Shown piece after piece: positions 27,145 to 36,013 of a DNA stretch of 64,000 nucleotides. The notes under the pieces are model-generated. The model was not told the origin of the DNA. It saw only the letters and a program-made list of their open reading frames with translations, and searched no databases. Position numbers and translations under genes: made by a program. This DNA is from Formivibrio citricus (GTDB lineage Bacteria; Pseudomonadota; Gammaproteobacteria; Burkholderiales; Chitinibacteraceae), in contig NZ_FOVE01000001.1 in assembly GCF_900115065.1 (NCBI RefSeq), forward strand, positions 223,707 to 287,706, written 5' to 3'. How positions within the stretch are numbered: position 1 is the first letter of the stretch; each line of letters starts with the position of its first letter.

Positions 27145-29997
27145 TTATTTGACTTCAAATTCCCCGACAAACACGGTTTCCCGGCTGCCTTTCAGGCGCA
27201 GGCTGACGGATTCCTGTTTCTGCCGCACTGTTCCGAAGTGCGTGAACAGGTTGAGTTGCAGGGTGGTGGCGCCGGCAACGATTTGCTGTCGATTGCCATA
27301 GAAGTTGGCTTCAATCTTGTACTTGCCGGGCTTGGCTTTCTTGAGCAGGAACTCTTCCGGCCCGTAACCGCCGGTGAAATCGCGCGACATGTGCCCGCCC
27401 TGATAGGTATTCCGGTGTCCGTAGTAGCATTTTTCGCCGTTGGGATCGGTGACCCAGAGATCCATGTCGCTGTTGTCCGCATCCCAAGTCAGTACCACGC
27501 GCAGATCGAGCGGCAGGTTGCGCAACAGGCGCGGGTCGATCTTGCTTGTATCGAGTTCGGGATGTTTGGCTGCAATGGCATTGAGCTCCCCGACTGCGAT
27601 GAGTTCGATTTCGGCGAAGCGCCCGTCCCAAGGGCGAACGATGACTTCGTTGAGCTGGCCGATGGCCTTTTGCGGCTCACCGGCGGCGGCGTAGGCCAAA
27701 CCCAGGTCGCGGAAGGATTGCGGCTCTTCTTCAGACAGGCGCTGTACTTCCTGTAAGACCGGGATGGCCAGTTTGGCTTCCTTCATCTGCAATAGCCGAT
27801 AGGCCAGCAGGCGCAGGATGTGGCGGTTTTCCAGATCCATTTCCGCGAGGTTGGAGAGAATGCGCAGGGCCAGCGCTTTTTGCCCGCGTTCCATGAAGTG
27901 GTCGGCCACGTCCAGATAGAACGCCGAACTGTTGGCCCAGCTCGGTTTTTCATCCAGATAGGCCCGATAGAGATCGGCGGTTTCGGTGGCTTGCAGGCGC
28001 TTGAGATAGGGTGTGTCCGCCGTCCACTTTTTGAGCGTGATGCCGATCTGTGCCGCTTGGTCGTCACGCGCCGGGGCACCTGCGCTCTTGGCCATGGACG
28101 GGGCAGGCGCCCGCATCGCCATCGGGGCAGGGCGGGGGGCTTCGTCGGCCATTCTTTGCTCTGCCATTGCGCTTTCTGCTCTGGCTGCTTTTTTCGGGGC
28201 AGAAGATTTCTTGGGTGGTTCATCCTTGGGGAAGTCTTTTTCCCACCAGGCAATCCTGGCCTTGAATTGGGCCACGACCGATTCGATCTGCTTCTGGCGG
28301 CGGCTATCGATTTGTTGCCGCTTGCGGGCTCTTTGGCGCTCGAATTCGTCGCGCAGCGATGCGGGCGGAACGATGTCGTGGCGCACGTAGTCTTCTACCC
28401 GGTCGAGCACGATCAGCGAGGTTTCGCGGCTCGGTAGGCCGAAACGCAAACCCAGGCGGCGAATTTCGCCACGGTTAAAGCGATATTCGCCATTGAGTTG
28501 CGCCATGCGCAGGGTTGCCCAGTGCTGGGCGATTCCGGGCGTATCGTTGGCTTGTTTGCGGATGGTCAGGTTGATGGCGGTTTTCGATCCGGAGCCGGCA
28601 GCGATTTCTCCGTGCAGTTTGCCTTGCGATGCAGTCAGGCGGCCGGCAACCAGCAACTGGCCGTTTTCCGCGCGCTGGCTGGCGATAACAATTTGGTCCA
28701 CGCCTTCGCCTTGCGGCTCGTCATTCCACTTCGCGCCTTCGTTGAGCAGCGCCTTGGCCGCTTCGTCGACCGAACCGGAAAGGTTGACGAGCCAGCCCCC
28801 ATGACGGGCGGCGAGCGCTGCAAGTCGATCCGTATCAGCACCGGAGGCCGAATTGATGGCGAACAGTTTGGGAGAATTGGCTGCCGTGCCGGGTTTGAGG
28901 GCCGGGAAACGATCCTCGCCGTAATTGGTTTGCCCGTCGCTGAACAGCAGGTATTCGCGCACTTCGGGCTGGACGGCGAAATCGAAACGGGTTGCGCCGT
29001 CGTATTGCGTGTTCTGCAATGCCTTGCGCAGGCTGCTCCAGTTGCCGTTCACGATGCGGTGAACCTCGACGGCCTCGGGCTGGTCGCGCAAACGCTGCAA
29101 CCGTACTTCGCCATTGCCCAGCGCCTTGAAGTAACGGTCCAGCAAGGCGAGTTCGCTGTCGAGTTTGCGCGCGGCGCCCGAACCGGAGCTGTCCCACAGC
29201 AGGCCGACAACCTTGGGAATGGCTCTGGGTTTCATGTTCCGCGATCCCGCCGGCTCGGCGGCCAGGAAGTAGGTGTCGCCGTCAAAGGTTTGGGTGTAGA
29301 CCTGCGGTTTGCTGTCCGGCTTGAGCGCAAGAACCAGCTCGCCCTGCGGATTGAGCGCGCGATTTCCGCTCTGGACGCGGAATATGTCACCTTCGCGACG
29401 GAAAGTGAGGGGGGCGATCGAATTGACCGGGACAGGTGCACTTTGCAGACCTTGTGCCTCAACGTTCAGGCGAAAATCGGCGACACCCTTGGCAAATTGC
29501 AAGGGCAGGCGGTAACGCAAGCCTTGCGGACCGGGGCGCAGGATCTCGCTGACCATAATCTGGACGCGGCGTTCGCCTTGCGGCGGAATGGGGTAGACGC
29601 GCAGGCGAAATTGGTTGCCGCCGGTGGATTCCAGCAAGGCCGGATCGACGCGCTGGCGCACGGTCTCTTCAAAAATCTGCCGCCCCTTGGCTTTTTCGAC
29701 CGGAACGGCCGGGCGGAAATCCTTGCCGAAATCGAGCGCAAACCCGCTGACCTGTTGGCCGTCCAGCAGCGGCAAGCGCAACTGGCCTTCCAGTTGCCGC
29801 GCATTGGGGTTGTAAAAGGTCAGCTCGTACGTGGTGTGCGCCAACAGCCCCGCGAGCTTGCCTTGCACTTTCACTGCCTTGAGCTGGACGGGGCGTTCCG
29901 CGCCGATGGTTTCGAGCAGGGGCGGCGTGCTGGCAAAAGAGGTGGGCAGGACCAGTGTCAGCAGGAAGCCGGACAGTGCAAGCAGACGTTTGAACAT
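27145..29997 (-). CDS. VIT and von Willebrand factor A domain protein with DUF2135 tail
   Basis: A 950-residue exported protein. A signal peptide ends near residue 22 (TLVLPTSFAS). A VIT domain (about 30-165), a vWA domain with MIDAS-like DSSGSG near 270, a charged Lys/Arg-rich and Ala/Pro-rich segment (about 575-665), TPR-like helices (about 680-800) and a C-terminal DUF2135 domain (TWDADNSDMDLWVTDP ... YGPEEFLLKKAKPGKY) follow. The domain set suggests protein-protein contacts in the periplasm or at the cell surface. No specific function is known. It is transcribed away from the next gene and has no obvious operon partner. Confidence 0.85.
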   Translation of the reverse strand: MFKRLLALSGFLLTLVLPTSFASTPPLLETIGAERPVQLKAVKVQGKLAGLLAHTTYELTFYNPNARQLEGQLRLPLLDGQQVSGFALDFGKDFRPAVPVEKAKGRQIFEETVRQRVDPALLESTGGNQFRLRVYPIPPQGERRVQIMVSEILRPGPQGLRYRLPLQFAKGVADFRLNVEAQGLQSAPVPVNSIAPLTFRREGDIFRVQSGNRALNPQGELVLALKPDSKPQVYTQTFDGDTYFLAAEPAGSRNMKPRAIPKVVGLLWDSSGSGAARKLDSELALLDRYFKALGNGEVRLQRLRDQPEAVEVHRIVNGNWSSLRKALQNTQYDGATRFDFAVQPEVREYLLFSDGQTNYGEDRFPALKPGTAANSPKLFAINSASGADTDRLAALAARHGGWLVNLSGSVDEAAKALLNEGAKWNDEPQGEGVDQIVIASQRAENGQLLVAGRLTASQGKLHGEIAAGSGSKTAINLTIRKQANDTPGIAQHWATLRMAQLNGEYRFNRGEIRRLGLRFGLPSRETSLIVLDRVEDYVRHDIVPPASLRDEFERQRARKRQQIDSRRQKQIESVVAQFKARIAWWEKDFPKDEPPKKSSAPKKAARAESAMAEQRMADEAPRPAPMAMRAPAPSMAKSAGAPARDDQAAQIGITLKKWTADTPYLKRLQATETADLYRAYLDEKPSWANSSAFYLDVADHFMERGQKALALRILSNLAEMDLENRHILRLLAYRLLQMKEAKLAIPVLQEVQRLSEEEPQSFRDLGLAYAAAGEPQKAIGQLNEVIVRPWDGRFAEIELIAVGELNAIAAKHPELDTSKIDPRLLRNLPLDLRVVLTWDADNSDMDLWVTDPNGEKCYYGHRNTYQGGHMSRDFTGGYGPEEFLLKKAKPGKYKIEANFYGNRQQIVAGATTLQLNLFTHFGTVRQKQESVSLRLKGSRETVFVGEFEVK

Positions 29998-30172
29998 GAT
30001 GCGCCCCGCGCGCTGGTTGGTTGAATCTCATGATAAGCCATGAATATGTGTCCTGTGCTTGCTTTGTGCTGGCTGGCGAGTTCTGTTTTGATGGATGAGC
30101 TTGGGATGGACGGCAAGTTGCGCAGAGCCTAAGATTCAACTTCAAGTAAAGTATCAAGATCGAGGTGTTTCC

Positions 30173-30940
30173 ATGCTCGCCATCATCGGCGGAACCGGCC
30201 TGACCCAACTGGCCAATCTCAACATCACCCGCCGCGAGGTTGTCCGCACCCCGTATGGCGATCCTTCCGGCGCATTGACCTTTGGCGAAATCAACGGCAA
30301 CGAAGTCGTGTTCATTGCACGTCACGGTTACGGCCACACCATCCCGCCGCATGAAATCAACTATCGCGCCAATATCTGGGCGCTGGCGCAGCAGAAAGTG
30401 CGTGGCATTGTTGCCGTGGCCTCGGTGGGCGGAATTCGCGAAGACCTGCCGCCCGGTACGGTGGTGATTCCCGACCAGATCATCGATTACTCCTGGGCGC
30501 GCAAGCATACCTATTTCGAGGGTGCGGACAGGCCCGTGACCCATGTCGACTTTACCCTGCCTTTCAGCCCGGATCTGCGCGAGGAAATTCTGCGTGCCGT
30601 GCGAGGCGTGGCCAACTGCGCGCGCGACGGCGGGGTATATGCCTGTACGCAGGGACCTCGCCTGGAAACCAAAGCCGAGATCAAGCGCATCGAGAACGAT
30701 GGCGGCGACATGGTCGGCATGACCGGCATGCCGGAAGCGGCGCTGGCCCGCGAACTCGGCGTGCCCTATGCCATGCTGGCCGTGGTCTCCAACTGGGCTG
30801 CCGGCAAGCATGACAGCGCAACGGAAATCCATCTGGATGCCGCCAACGATGCCTTTGCGGCAGCCATGAAGAAAGTGCACAAGATTCTGGAATGCATGAG
30901 CGGCGCGTGCACGCCTTGTCATATGACCATGGGCAATTGA
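30173..30940 (+). CDS. S-methyl-5'-thioinosine/thioadenosine phosphorylase family
   Basis: A 255-residue purine phosphorylase of the MTAP/MTIP family. It has GGTGL at the start, RHGYGHTIPPHEINYRANI in the substrate region, and GMTGMPEAALARELG near residue 185. Proteobacterial proteins of this type, such as PA3004 of Pseudomonas aeruginosa, act on methylthioinosine in methionine salvage; choosing between MTIP and MTAP activity by eye is uncertain. The ATG at 30173 is preceded by GAGG. The gene before it is on the other strand. Confidence 0.85.
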   Translation: MLAIIGGTGLTQLANLNITRREVVRTPYGDPSGALTFGEINGNEVVFIARHGYGHTIPPHEINYRANIWALAQQKVRGIVAVASVGGIREDLPPGTVVIPDQIIDYSWARKHTYFEGADRPVTHVDFTLPFSPDLREEILRAVRGVANCARDGGVYACTQGPRLETKAEIKRIENDGGDMVGMTGMPEAALARELGVPYAMLAVVSNWAAGKHDSATEIHLDAANDAFAAAMKKVHKILECMSGACTPCHMTMGN

Positions 30941-30941
30941 C

Positions 30942-32387
30942 GTGAATATCATGAGCGGGGAAAAACTGGCAGAGCTGAAGAATCAGGCCGTCGCCCATCA
31001 TCAGGCCGGGAGACTGGCCGAGGCGGCTGCGGCTTATCAGCAGGTGCTGGAACAGGCGCCAAAGGATGTGGATGTCCTGCACCTCCTGGGCTTGCTGGCG
31101 CACCAGTCGGGCAAATCCGAACTGGGGCTCAAGCTCGTGAGCGAGGCGCTGGGGCACGATCCGCGTTTTGCCAGAGGCTACAACACCCTCGGCTTCATCC
31201 TGCGCGACAGGGGGATACAGGAAGAAGCAATCAACTGCTACCGCGCCGCGCTGGAGATCAAGCCCGGCTATGTCGAGGCGCGCAACAATCTCGCAGCGGC
31301 ATTGCTGGATACGGGGTGCGCTGAAGAAGCCCTGCTTCATTCTGAACAAGCCATGGCAGCCAGCCCCGATTCGCCGGAGGTGCTCTACAACCACGGCAAT
31401 ATCCTCAAGGAACTGGCGCGTTTCGACGAGGCCGCTGCCAGTTTCGAGCGCGCGTTCGCCTTGCGCCCAGGTTTCGCGCAGGCGCTGGGCAATTTGAGCG
31501 TGGTTTGCCTGATCCGCGGCGATTATGCTCGCGGCTTCGAGTTGTACGAACAGCGCTGGCATACCTTTGCCGGTGGCGAACAACTGCAGCGGCATGGACA
31601 CCTGCCGCGCTGGCAGGGCGAACCGGGGCTGGGGCGCAAGTTGTTGCTGTGGGCGGAGCAGGGGCTGGGCGACAGCCTGCAGATGGTGCGCTACCTGCCG
31701 CAGGTTCTGGCGACGGGCTTTGCCGAAGTGGTGCTGGAATGCGATGCGCCGCTGGTCCGGTTATTCCAGGATTCATTTCCGCAGGTCATCGTGCGCGCGG
31801 TCGACGGCAGCTCCCATGCGGCCGATCTGCAATGTCCGCTGATGAGCCTGCCTTTCGTGTTTGGCACCACTTTGTATACGGTGCCGTCGTTCGTTTCATA
31901 CCTGAAGGCACCCGATGAGGCGCGAGCCCGCTGGCAAAATGTGTTTTCCGGCGAGCCTCGGCACAAGGTCGGCCTGGTGTGGCGTTCCGGAAAATACGGA
32001 GCCGGGCGCGAGCAGCAGCGCAAGAGCATCGATACGGAATTGCTGGATACGCTGGCGGAAGTCGGGAATATCCGTTGGTACAGCTTGCAGAAGGATGAGC
32101 CGGCCCCGGCTTGGATGGTCGATCTGGCGCCGCGCTTGACCGATCTCGCGGAAACCGCCGCGGCCATTGAAGAACTGGATCTTGTCATTACAGTCGATAC
32201 CGCCGTGGCGCATCTGGCCGGCGCGCTGGGCAAGCCGGTGTGGCTGATGCTCAAATTCGACAGTGGCAATTTCTGGCTGACGGAATGCCATGACAGCCCG
32301 TGGTATCCTTCGATGCAGATTTTCCGTCAGCAAAAACCGGGTGACTGGAGCGGCGTGCTGGCGCAGATTGAGGCCGCTTTAAAATGA
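30942..32387 (+). CDS. TPR protein with GT9-like C-terminal domain
   Basis: The N-terminal ~200 residues are tetratricopeptide repeats (for example GYNTLGFILRDRG, ARNNLAAALLDTG). The C-terminal ~250 residues look like a GT-B glycosyltransferase of the ADP-heptose transferase (GT9) kind, with LLWAEQGLGDSLQMVRYLP and the late VDTAVAHLAGALGKPVW. Proteins of this form are common next to flagellin glycosylation genes, which start 90 bases downstream. GTG 30942 or ATG 30951 may be the start. A role in transferring sugar to flagellin is inferred from position. Confidence 0.78.
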   Translation: MNIMSGEKLAELKNQAVAHHQAGRLAEAAAAYQQVLEQAPKDVDVLHLLGLLAHQSGKSELGLKLVSEALGHDPRFARGYNTLGFILRDRGIQEEAINCYRAALEIKPGYVEARNNLAAALLDTGCAEEALLHSEQAMAASPDSPEVLYNHGNILKELARFDEAAASFERAFALRPGFAQALGNLSVVCLIRGDYARGFELYEQRWHTFAGGEQLQRHGHLPRWQGEPGLGRKLLLWAEQGLGDSLQMVRYLPQVLATGFAEVVLECDAPLVRLFQDSFPQVIVRAVDGSSHAADLQCPLMSLPFVFGTTLYTVPSFVSYLKAPDEARARWQNVFSGEPRHKVGLVWRSGKYGAGREQQRKSIDTELLDTLAEVGNIRWYSLQKDEPAPAWMVDLAPRLTDLAETAAAIEELDLVITVDTAVAHLAGALGKPVWLMLKFDSGNFWLTECHDSPWYPSMQIFRQQKPGDWSGVLAQIEAALK

Positions 32388-32477
32388 TTGAATTCAATAG
32401 TCATGAACAGACCAGCCTGTTTAGGGGTGGTATTTTAGGTGGCGTGATAATTTAAGAAAACGAAACACTTGGAAAAC

Positions 32478-33644
32478 ATGAAAACAAAGCGATCTATCCC
32501 ATATGGCCATCAGTCCATAGATGATGCCGATATTGCCGCAGTTGAGGCTGTATTGCGCTCCGACTGGTTGACGCAAGGTCCCGCGATTGCCCGTTTCGAG
32601 GCGGCTGTCGCCGCACGGTGTGGAGCTCGTTATGCAGTGGCCGTATGCAACGCGACTGCGGCATTGCATATTGCCTGTCTCGCCATGGGTATCAAGCCTG
32701 GTGACCGGGTATGGACTTCGCCTAATACCTTTGTCGCCAGTGCCAATTGTGCGCGCTATTGTGGTGCGGTGATCGATTTTGTCGATATCGATCCGGATAC
32801 ATTGAATCTTTCTGTTGACAAACTTGCCAAGAAACTAGCAGAGGCTGAGCGAGCGGGCCGCTTGCCGCAATTGCTCATCCCCGTTCATTTTGCTGGGCAA
32901 TCCTGTGATATGGCCAATATCCGCCAGTTGGCGGATCGCTATGGTTTCCGACTTCTGGAGGATGCCTCGCACGCGATTGGAGGCAGTTATCGAGGGCTAC
33001 CCGTGGGGGCTTGTTCTTTCAGTGATGCGGCGGTATTCAGTTTTCACCCGGTCAAAATCATCACGACCGGAGAGGGTGGTATGGTGGTGACTAATGACGA
33101 GAAATTGTATCGTCAGTTGCTGTTGTTGCGCAGCCATGGCATTACCCGCGATCCTGATCTGATGGAGGGTGAAAATGAAGGAGCGTGGTATTACCAGCAG
33201 GTGGCGCTCGGGTTCAATTACCGGATGACTGATATGCAGGCTGCGTTGGGTGAAAGTCAGATGATCCGGTTGGATGGTTTTGTGGCGCGGCGTCGTGAAC
33301 TGGTCGCGCGTTACCAGAAGGCTTTTGCCGATGCGCCGATTCAGTTGCAATCCGTGATTGAAAGTACAGATCCGGCATGGCATCTATTTATCATTCAGAC
33401 TTTGCGCCCAGAACAGCGTCGTCCTTTGTTCAATGCCTTGCGTGCAGCGGGGATCGGCGTCAATGTCCACTATATTCCGGTGCATACCCAGCCTGATTTC
33501 GGACGTTTAGGGTTCAGGCGGGGCGATTTCCCGTATGCGGAGGACTACTACGAACGGGCCATTTCCTTGCCGCTCTATGCAGGACTGAGTGACGAGGATC
33601 AGGATTATGTGATTGAGCAGGTATTGAAAGGTTTGAGAGGTTGA
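32478..33644 (+). CDS. pseC: UDP-4-amino-4,6-dideoxy-N-acetyl-altrosamine transaminase PseC
   Basis: A PLP aminotransferase of the DegT/DnrJ/EryC1 family, 388 residues, with PLP lysine Lys193 in FSFHPVKIITTGEGG. PseC makes the 4-amino sugar in the second step of pseudaminic acid synthesis. The call rests on motif similarity and the pseF-pseG-pseI genes that follow. The partner dehydratase PseB is not in this window. The ATG at 32478 fits better than a TTG nine bases earlier. pseF starts two bases after its stop. Confidence 0.9.
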   Translation: MKTKRSIPYGHQSIDDADIAAVEAVLRSDWLTQGPAIARFEAAVAARCGARYAVAVCNATAALHIACLAMGIKPGDRVWTSPNTFVASANCARYCGAVIDFVDIDPDTLNLSVDKLAKKLAEAERAGRLPQLLIPVHFAGQSCDMANIRQLADRYGFRLLEDASHAIGGSYRGLPVGACSFSDAAVFSFHPVKIITTGEGGMVVTNDEKLYRQLLLLRSHGITRDPDLMEGENEGAWYYQQVALGFNYRMTDMQAALGESQMIRLDGFVARRRELVARYQKAFADAPIQLQSVIESTDPAWHLFIIQTLRPEQRRPLFNALRAAGIGVNVHYIPVHTQPDFGRLGFRRGDFPYAEDYYERAISLPLYAGLSDEDQDYVIEQVLKGLRG

Positions 33645-33646
33645 AC

Positions 33647-34348
33647 ATGAAAGTAGCCATTATTCCTGCACGGGGAGGAAGCAAGCGTATCCCACGGAAA
33701 AACATCAAACCGTTTCTTGGCAAACCCATGATCGCGTATTCAATTGGTGCCGCGAAAGAGTCAGGTGTTTTTGACCGGATTATGGTTTCGACTGATGATC
33801 CGGAAATCGCCGAGGTGGCGCGCGCGGCCGGTGCGGACGTACCGTTTATGCGTCCGGAAATCCTTTCCGATGATCATGCCATTACCGTCGATGTTATCCG
33901 GCATGCCGTGCTGTGGTGTCTGGATAATGGCATCCCGGTGGAATATGCCTGCTGCATCTATGCCACGGCCCCCATGGTTCAGGCGCGCTACGTCCGTCAA
34001 GGGCTGGAGATTTTGCAGTCGAAGGCGGATGCCGATTATGCCTTTACCGTGACCTCATTCCCCTTTCCGATTCAGCGGGCTATCCGGATTCGCCCGGACG
34101 GTGGGGTCGAGGCCTTGCATCCCGAGTTTCGGAATACCCGATCGCAAGATCTTGAAGAAGCCTTCCATGATGCCGGGCAATTCTACTGGGGTCGGACCCG
34201 TGCCTGGCTGGATCGAGCGCCGTTCTTTGCCCCAGCCTCGCTGCCGATTATCTTGCCGCGCCATTTGGTGCAGGACATTGATACTGAAGAAGACTGGCGT
34301 CGTGCAGAACTGTTGTTCCAGGCATGGAAGGCTGGCGGGGCCGCTTGA
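33647..34348 (+). CDS. pseF: Pseudaminic acid cytidylyltransferase PseF
   Basis: PseF activates pseudaminic acid as CMP-pseudaminic acid. The N-terminal nucleotide-binding motif IPARGGSKRIPRKNIK and the later VQDIDTEEDW are typical of CMP-sialic-acid-type synthetases. Length is 233 residues, standard for PseF. Its stop overlaps the pseG start by one base (TGATG). Confidence 0.93.
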   Translation: MKVAIIPARGGSKRIPRKNIKPFLGKPMIAYSIGAAKESGVFDRIMVSTDDPEIAEVARAAGADVPFMRPEILSDDHAITVDVIRHAVLWCLDNGIPVEYACCIYATAPMVQARYVRQGLEILQSKADADYAFTVTSFPFPIQRAIRIRPDGGVEALHPEFRNTRSQDLEEAFHDAGQFYWGRTRAWLDRAPFFAPASLPIILPRHLVQDIDTEEDWRRAELLFQAWKAGGAA

Positions 34349-35364
34349 TGCGCGTGGCGATCCGGGCAGATGCCTCCGCAAAGATCGGCAGTGGTCATGT
34401 AATGCGCTGTCTGACGCTGGCAGATGAGCTTGCAGGTCGTGGTGCACAGATCATTTTTTTGACTCAGGATACGATCGGCGCTTTGGCCGATCGCATTTGC
34501 CTGCGCGGGCATGAATGCCTGCTGCTGCCTGACAATACCCCCGAATCCACCGCACGCAGACTGGCGGCGATCCGTCCGGATTGGTTGATCATTGATCATT
34601 ACGGTTGCGATGCGGATTGGGAGGCGTGCCAGCGTCCCTATGCGGGGCGGATTTTGGTGATCGACGACCAGGCGGACCGTAAGCATGATTGCGATGGTTT
34701 GCTTGACCAGAATCTGCATCATGATCCGGCGGCGCGTTATCAGAGTTTGGTTTCACCGTTGTGCCACATGCTGCTTGGCCCATCTTATGCGCTGCTAGCG
34801 GAACGGTTTGTTCAATTTAGGATGCAACGAAATCCGTCTGGCGCCGTGCAGAATGTGCTGGTCAGTTTCGGAGGGAGCGATCCCACGGGAGAAACCCTGA
34901 AGTTGTTGCCGGAGTTTGTTCTGGCGCTTCCGGATTTGCACTGGCATGCCGTTGTGGGGGGACTCTGCCCGCAACTGGCAGAAATTCGTCGCTTGGGTGA
35001 GACGCATGCGGCGTTGACTGTTCATGCTGATATTGATTACATGCCGGAACTGATGCAGACGTGTGATCTTTTTGTGGGTGCGGGTGGCGCTACGACTTGG
35101 GAGCGGGCGTGTTTGGGGTTGCCTTCGATCGTGGCTGCGGTGAGCGACAATCAGGAAGCCTTGAGCGATTCCTTTGCCCGGACCGGCGCACAAATATATC
35201 TGGGGCGCGCCTCTGGTTTGCAGGCTGAGCAGTGGATTCACGCTATTCGAATGTTGTGTCAGGATGATGCGATGCGCTCTTGCTTGTGCGCAAAAAGCAT
35301 GGCGTGCGTGGATGGATATGGTGTGCGGCGAGTGGCTGATTTTTTGATGGAAGGGTGTGCGTAA
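34348..35364 (+). CDS. pseG: UDP-2,4-diacetamido-trideoxy-altropyranose hydrolase PseG
   Basis: PseG removes UDP from the diacetamido sugar before condensation with phosphoenolpyruvate. It is a GT-B-like hydrolase of 338 residues; the proposed catalytic base is His17 in KIGSGHVMRC, and the C-terminal GAGGATTWERACLGLP is the UDP-binding part. A longer reading from 34324 would overlap pseF needlessly and is rejected. The next gene starts on its TAA. Confidence 0.93.
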   Translation: MRVAIRADASAKIGSGHVMRCLTLADELAGRGAQIIFLTQDTIGALADRICLRGHECLLLPDNTPESTARRLAAIRPDWLIIDHYGCDADWEACQRPYAGRILVIDDQADRKHDCDGLLDQNLHHDPAARYQSLVSPLCHMLLGPSYALLAERFVQFRMQRNPSGAVQNVLVSFGGSDPTGETLKLLPEFVLALPDLHWHAVVGGLCPQLAEIRRLGETHAALTVHADIDYMPELMQTCDLFVGAGGATTWERACLGLPSIVAAVSDNQEALSDSFARTGAQIYLGRASGLQAEQWIHAIRMLCQDDAMRSCLCAKSMACVDGYGVRRVADFLMEGCA

Positions 35365-36011
35365 TGCATCGTTATCAGGTTGATGTGCTCTGTACGGATC
35401 CGCGACATCCGGTGCGCCCTTTGCTGGAATCCTGGCGTGCCAGACAGGCTGCGCACGATATTGCCATTCTGGGGCATTCAAGCCAGTTGCGCGGTGGCGA
35501 TTTTCTCTTTCTGGTGTCCTGCCAAGAAATAATTCGCGCAGAAATACGCAATCGTTACCGGTATGCCCTGGTGTTGCATGCCAGTCCCTTGCCGCAAGGG
35601 CGAGGCATGTCGCCGCATATCTGGCAGGTGCTGGAAGGCAAGCGCGAGATTACGCTGACCATGCTCAATGCTGAAGATGCACTTGATAGCGGCGACATCT
35701 GGGTGCAGCAGGTTTTTTGCCTGGAAGGGCACGAGCTTGCTGATGAAATCAATGCCAAACTGTTCGATTGTGAAATTGCTCTGATGGATTGGGCTCTGGA
35801 AAATTGTGAGTCTTCATCCCCTCGGACACAAAGCGGTGAGGGCAGTTTTTACCGCCGCCGTACGCCGGAAGACAGCCGGATCGATCCGGAAAAAAGCCTT
35901 GCAGACCAGTTCAATTTACTGCGTGTGGCGGATCCGGAACGCTATCCGGCGTTCTTCGACTGGCAAGGCCACCGTTACCATATTGTTTTGAAAAAAGCTG
36001 AAGAGAAATAG
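35364..36011 (+). CDS. Formyltransferase-family protein in the pse operon
   Basis: A 215-residue protein of the formyltetrahydrofolate-dependent transferase fold. The loop HASPLPQGRG and the acidic DSGDIW match the catalytic region of Fmt and ArnA, but the usual Asn two residues before the His is Val. I recall a related subfamily with that change near nonulosonic acid genes. The C-terminus carries FYRRRTPEDSRID, like the sugar formyltransferases. It sits between pseG and pseI, where some clusters carry the acetyltransferase PseH, so an N-formyl sugar is plausible but unproven. Confidence 0.75.
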   Translation: MHRYQVDVLCTDPRHPVRPLLESWRARQAAHDIAILGHSSQLRGGDFLFLVSCQEIIRAEIRNRYRYALVLHASPLPQGRGMSPHIWQVLEGKREITLTMLNAEDALDSGDIWVQQVFCLEGHELADEINAKLFDCEIALMDWALENCESSSPRTQSGEGSFYRRRTPEDSRIDPEKSLADQFNLLRVADPERYPAFFDWQGHRYHIVLKKAEEK

Positions 36012-36013
36012 CC

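Noticed and set aside
28498..30024. 508-residue open frame on the plus strand opposite the VIT protein gene
   Set aside because: Antisense shadow; the minus-strand protein has a signal peptide and clear domains.
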